In this document: positions 63,152-64,000 of the stretch, in pieces
Position numbering within the stretch: the stretch's first letter is position 1
How the letters are laid out: every line of letters starts with the position of its first letter
Program-made: the position numbers and the translations under genes
NCBI GenBank assembly: GCA_935421135.1
Contig: OW285191.1
Coordinates: 8,751,504 to 8,815,503, forward strand
Length of the DNA stretch: 64,000 bases
Source: Bugulina stolonifera
Taxonomy: Eukaryota; Bryozoa; Gymnolaemata; Cheilostomatida; Bugulidae
Direction of reading: 5' to 3'
Notes under the pieces: model-generated
Database searches by the model: none
The model's input: the letters and a program-made list of their open reading frames with translations, nothing else
What the model was told of the DNA's origin: nothing

Positions 63152-64000
63152 GTAAGTTTTACCAATTATGATTCTGAAATGTTTTGTGGATATCTTGAAT
63201 AGTAATGTGTGCCCACGACCAAATCTAGAATCCTTAGAAGATACTAGACTTCAGAATGCTGATGTTACCAATCTTTCATTTTCCTGCTTTTTTCGATTGC
63301 TTGTATAATTGTGGTGGACGACCACAAAGATGCTCATTGCAGGATAAGCCCATCCTGAGATACTTACATAATATTGTAATGGTTCTTGGGGGTTTGTGCT
63401 GTCGCCCTGAAACGACCCCCGTGTCCAAAATGAAGAGCCTATGAGTGGTGCTAGGCCTTCTCATTACATGAAAGATCAATTAGGTACTAGTAGTCTAATA
63501 ACTACCAAAGACGACCCATATGGTCCCGAGTCAATGTTTGTCTACTATACTAAGAAAGAGAGTGATCCGACCTAGTAGGCAGTTCGGGTGGAAGACCTTA
63601 ACAACTGGAATGACCTATCTACAAAGTGAAAGTCTCTATATATAAGTATAGATGTGTCTTTATTGAGATCCAAGCATGAACTGAGACAACAAACATAAAA
63701 ACAATGTGCTTCATATAGTATAAGAACTTCCGGAGGAAGTTCCGGTAAAAAGGCCTACGTAGTGTCGTCCGGAAATTGCGCAGCAGCATGGCAGCCAGAA
63801 GCCCGAGGGCCGACGCAAAATAGGTCGGGTTTGACAAAAGATGCTTAAAATCATCTAGATCATATGCAAAATCAATATCAGGCAATTCTGAGACACCAGG
63901 CCTCTTTACATGGGTATAAAAAGGACATAATTGCTCAGTAAATAATATGTAATTATATAAGTGTACGGTTAGAACATGTATAACAATGTAGGTATGAGTA

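Overview
The window is animal nuclear DNA. It is AT-rich, with spliceosomal genes (GT-AG introns of about 0.1-2.5 kb), DNA-transposon fossils with target-site duplications, tRNA-like SINEs and recent tandem gene duplications. A ciliary TMEM232-type gene and a peroxisomal D-amino-acid oxidase indicate a metazoan. Secreted plant-type haem peroxidases carrying a GCDGCLN motif suggest an early-branching marine invertebrate; a sponge is my best guess and a cnidarian the alternative. The species cannot be fixed from the sequence alone.

Left part (1-39.4 kb): three tandem minus-strand genes for a secreted peroxidase of the plant/fungal/bacterial haem-peroxidase superfamily. Gene A (16-4759, 366 aa), gene B (21281-25112, 433 aa) and gene C (34709-38695, 485 aa) share seven exons with nearly identical lengths and phases, including a first coding exon of only 5 or 11 nt. 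B and C are recent copies that arose together with long flanking DNA; A is older. All keep the distal and proximal histidines but have Gln where the catalytic distal Arg should be, and Ile or Val in place of the Asp after the distal His. B and C carry a Thr/Gln/Pro-rich linker between signal peptide and peroxidase domain.

Between the peroxidase genes are two homologous spacers with no convincing protein gene. Each holds a row of about ten related 55-80-nt hairpins. The B spacer also received a 1.8-kb inverted-repeat element, a SINE and an 837-bp hAT-like element (8-bp target duplication), all absent from the C spacer.

Middle (39.4-44.5 kb): no recognisable gene. At 44559-51627 (minus) lies a 15-exon gene for a 744-aa TMEM232-like protein.

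Right part (53.6-64 kb): two tandem plus-strand D-amino-acid/D-aspartate oxidase genes. The first is complete (10 exons, 345 aa, C-terminal SKL peroxisome signal). The second runs off the window after exon 3. Both sit in a 7.2-kb duplicated unit.

The most unusual observations are these: (1) minisatellites that repeat the 5' splice site itself, in two unrelated genes (eight donors in peroxidase A, six in the TMEM232-like gene); (2) the duplicated hairpin arrays; (3) a whole secreted peroxidase family without its distal Arg; and (4) an inverted copy of exon 2 plus its donor inside a later intron of the TMEM232-like gene.
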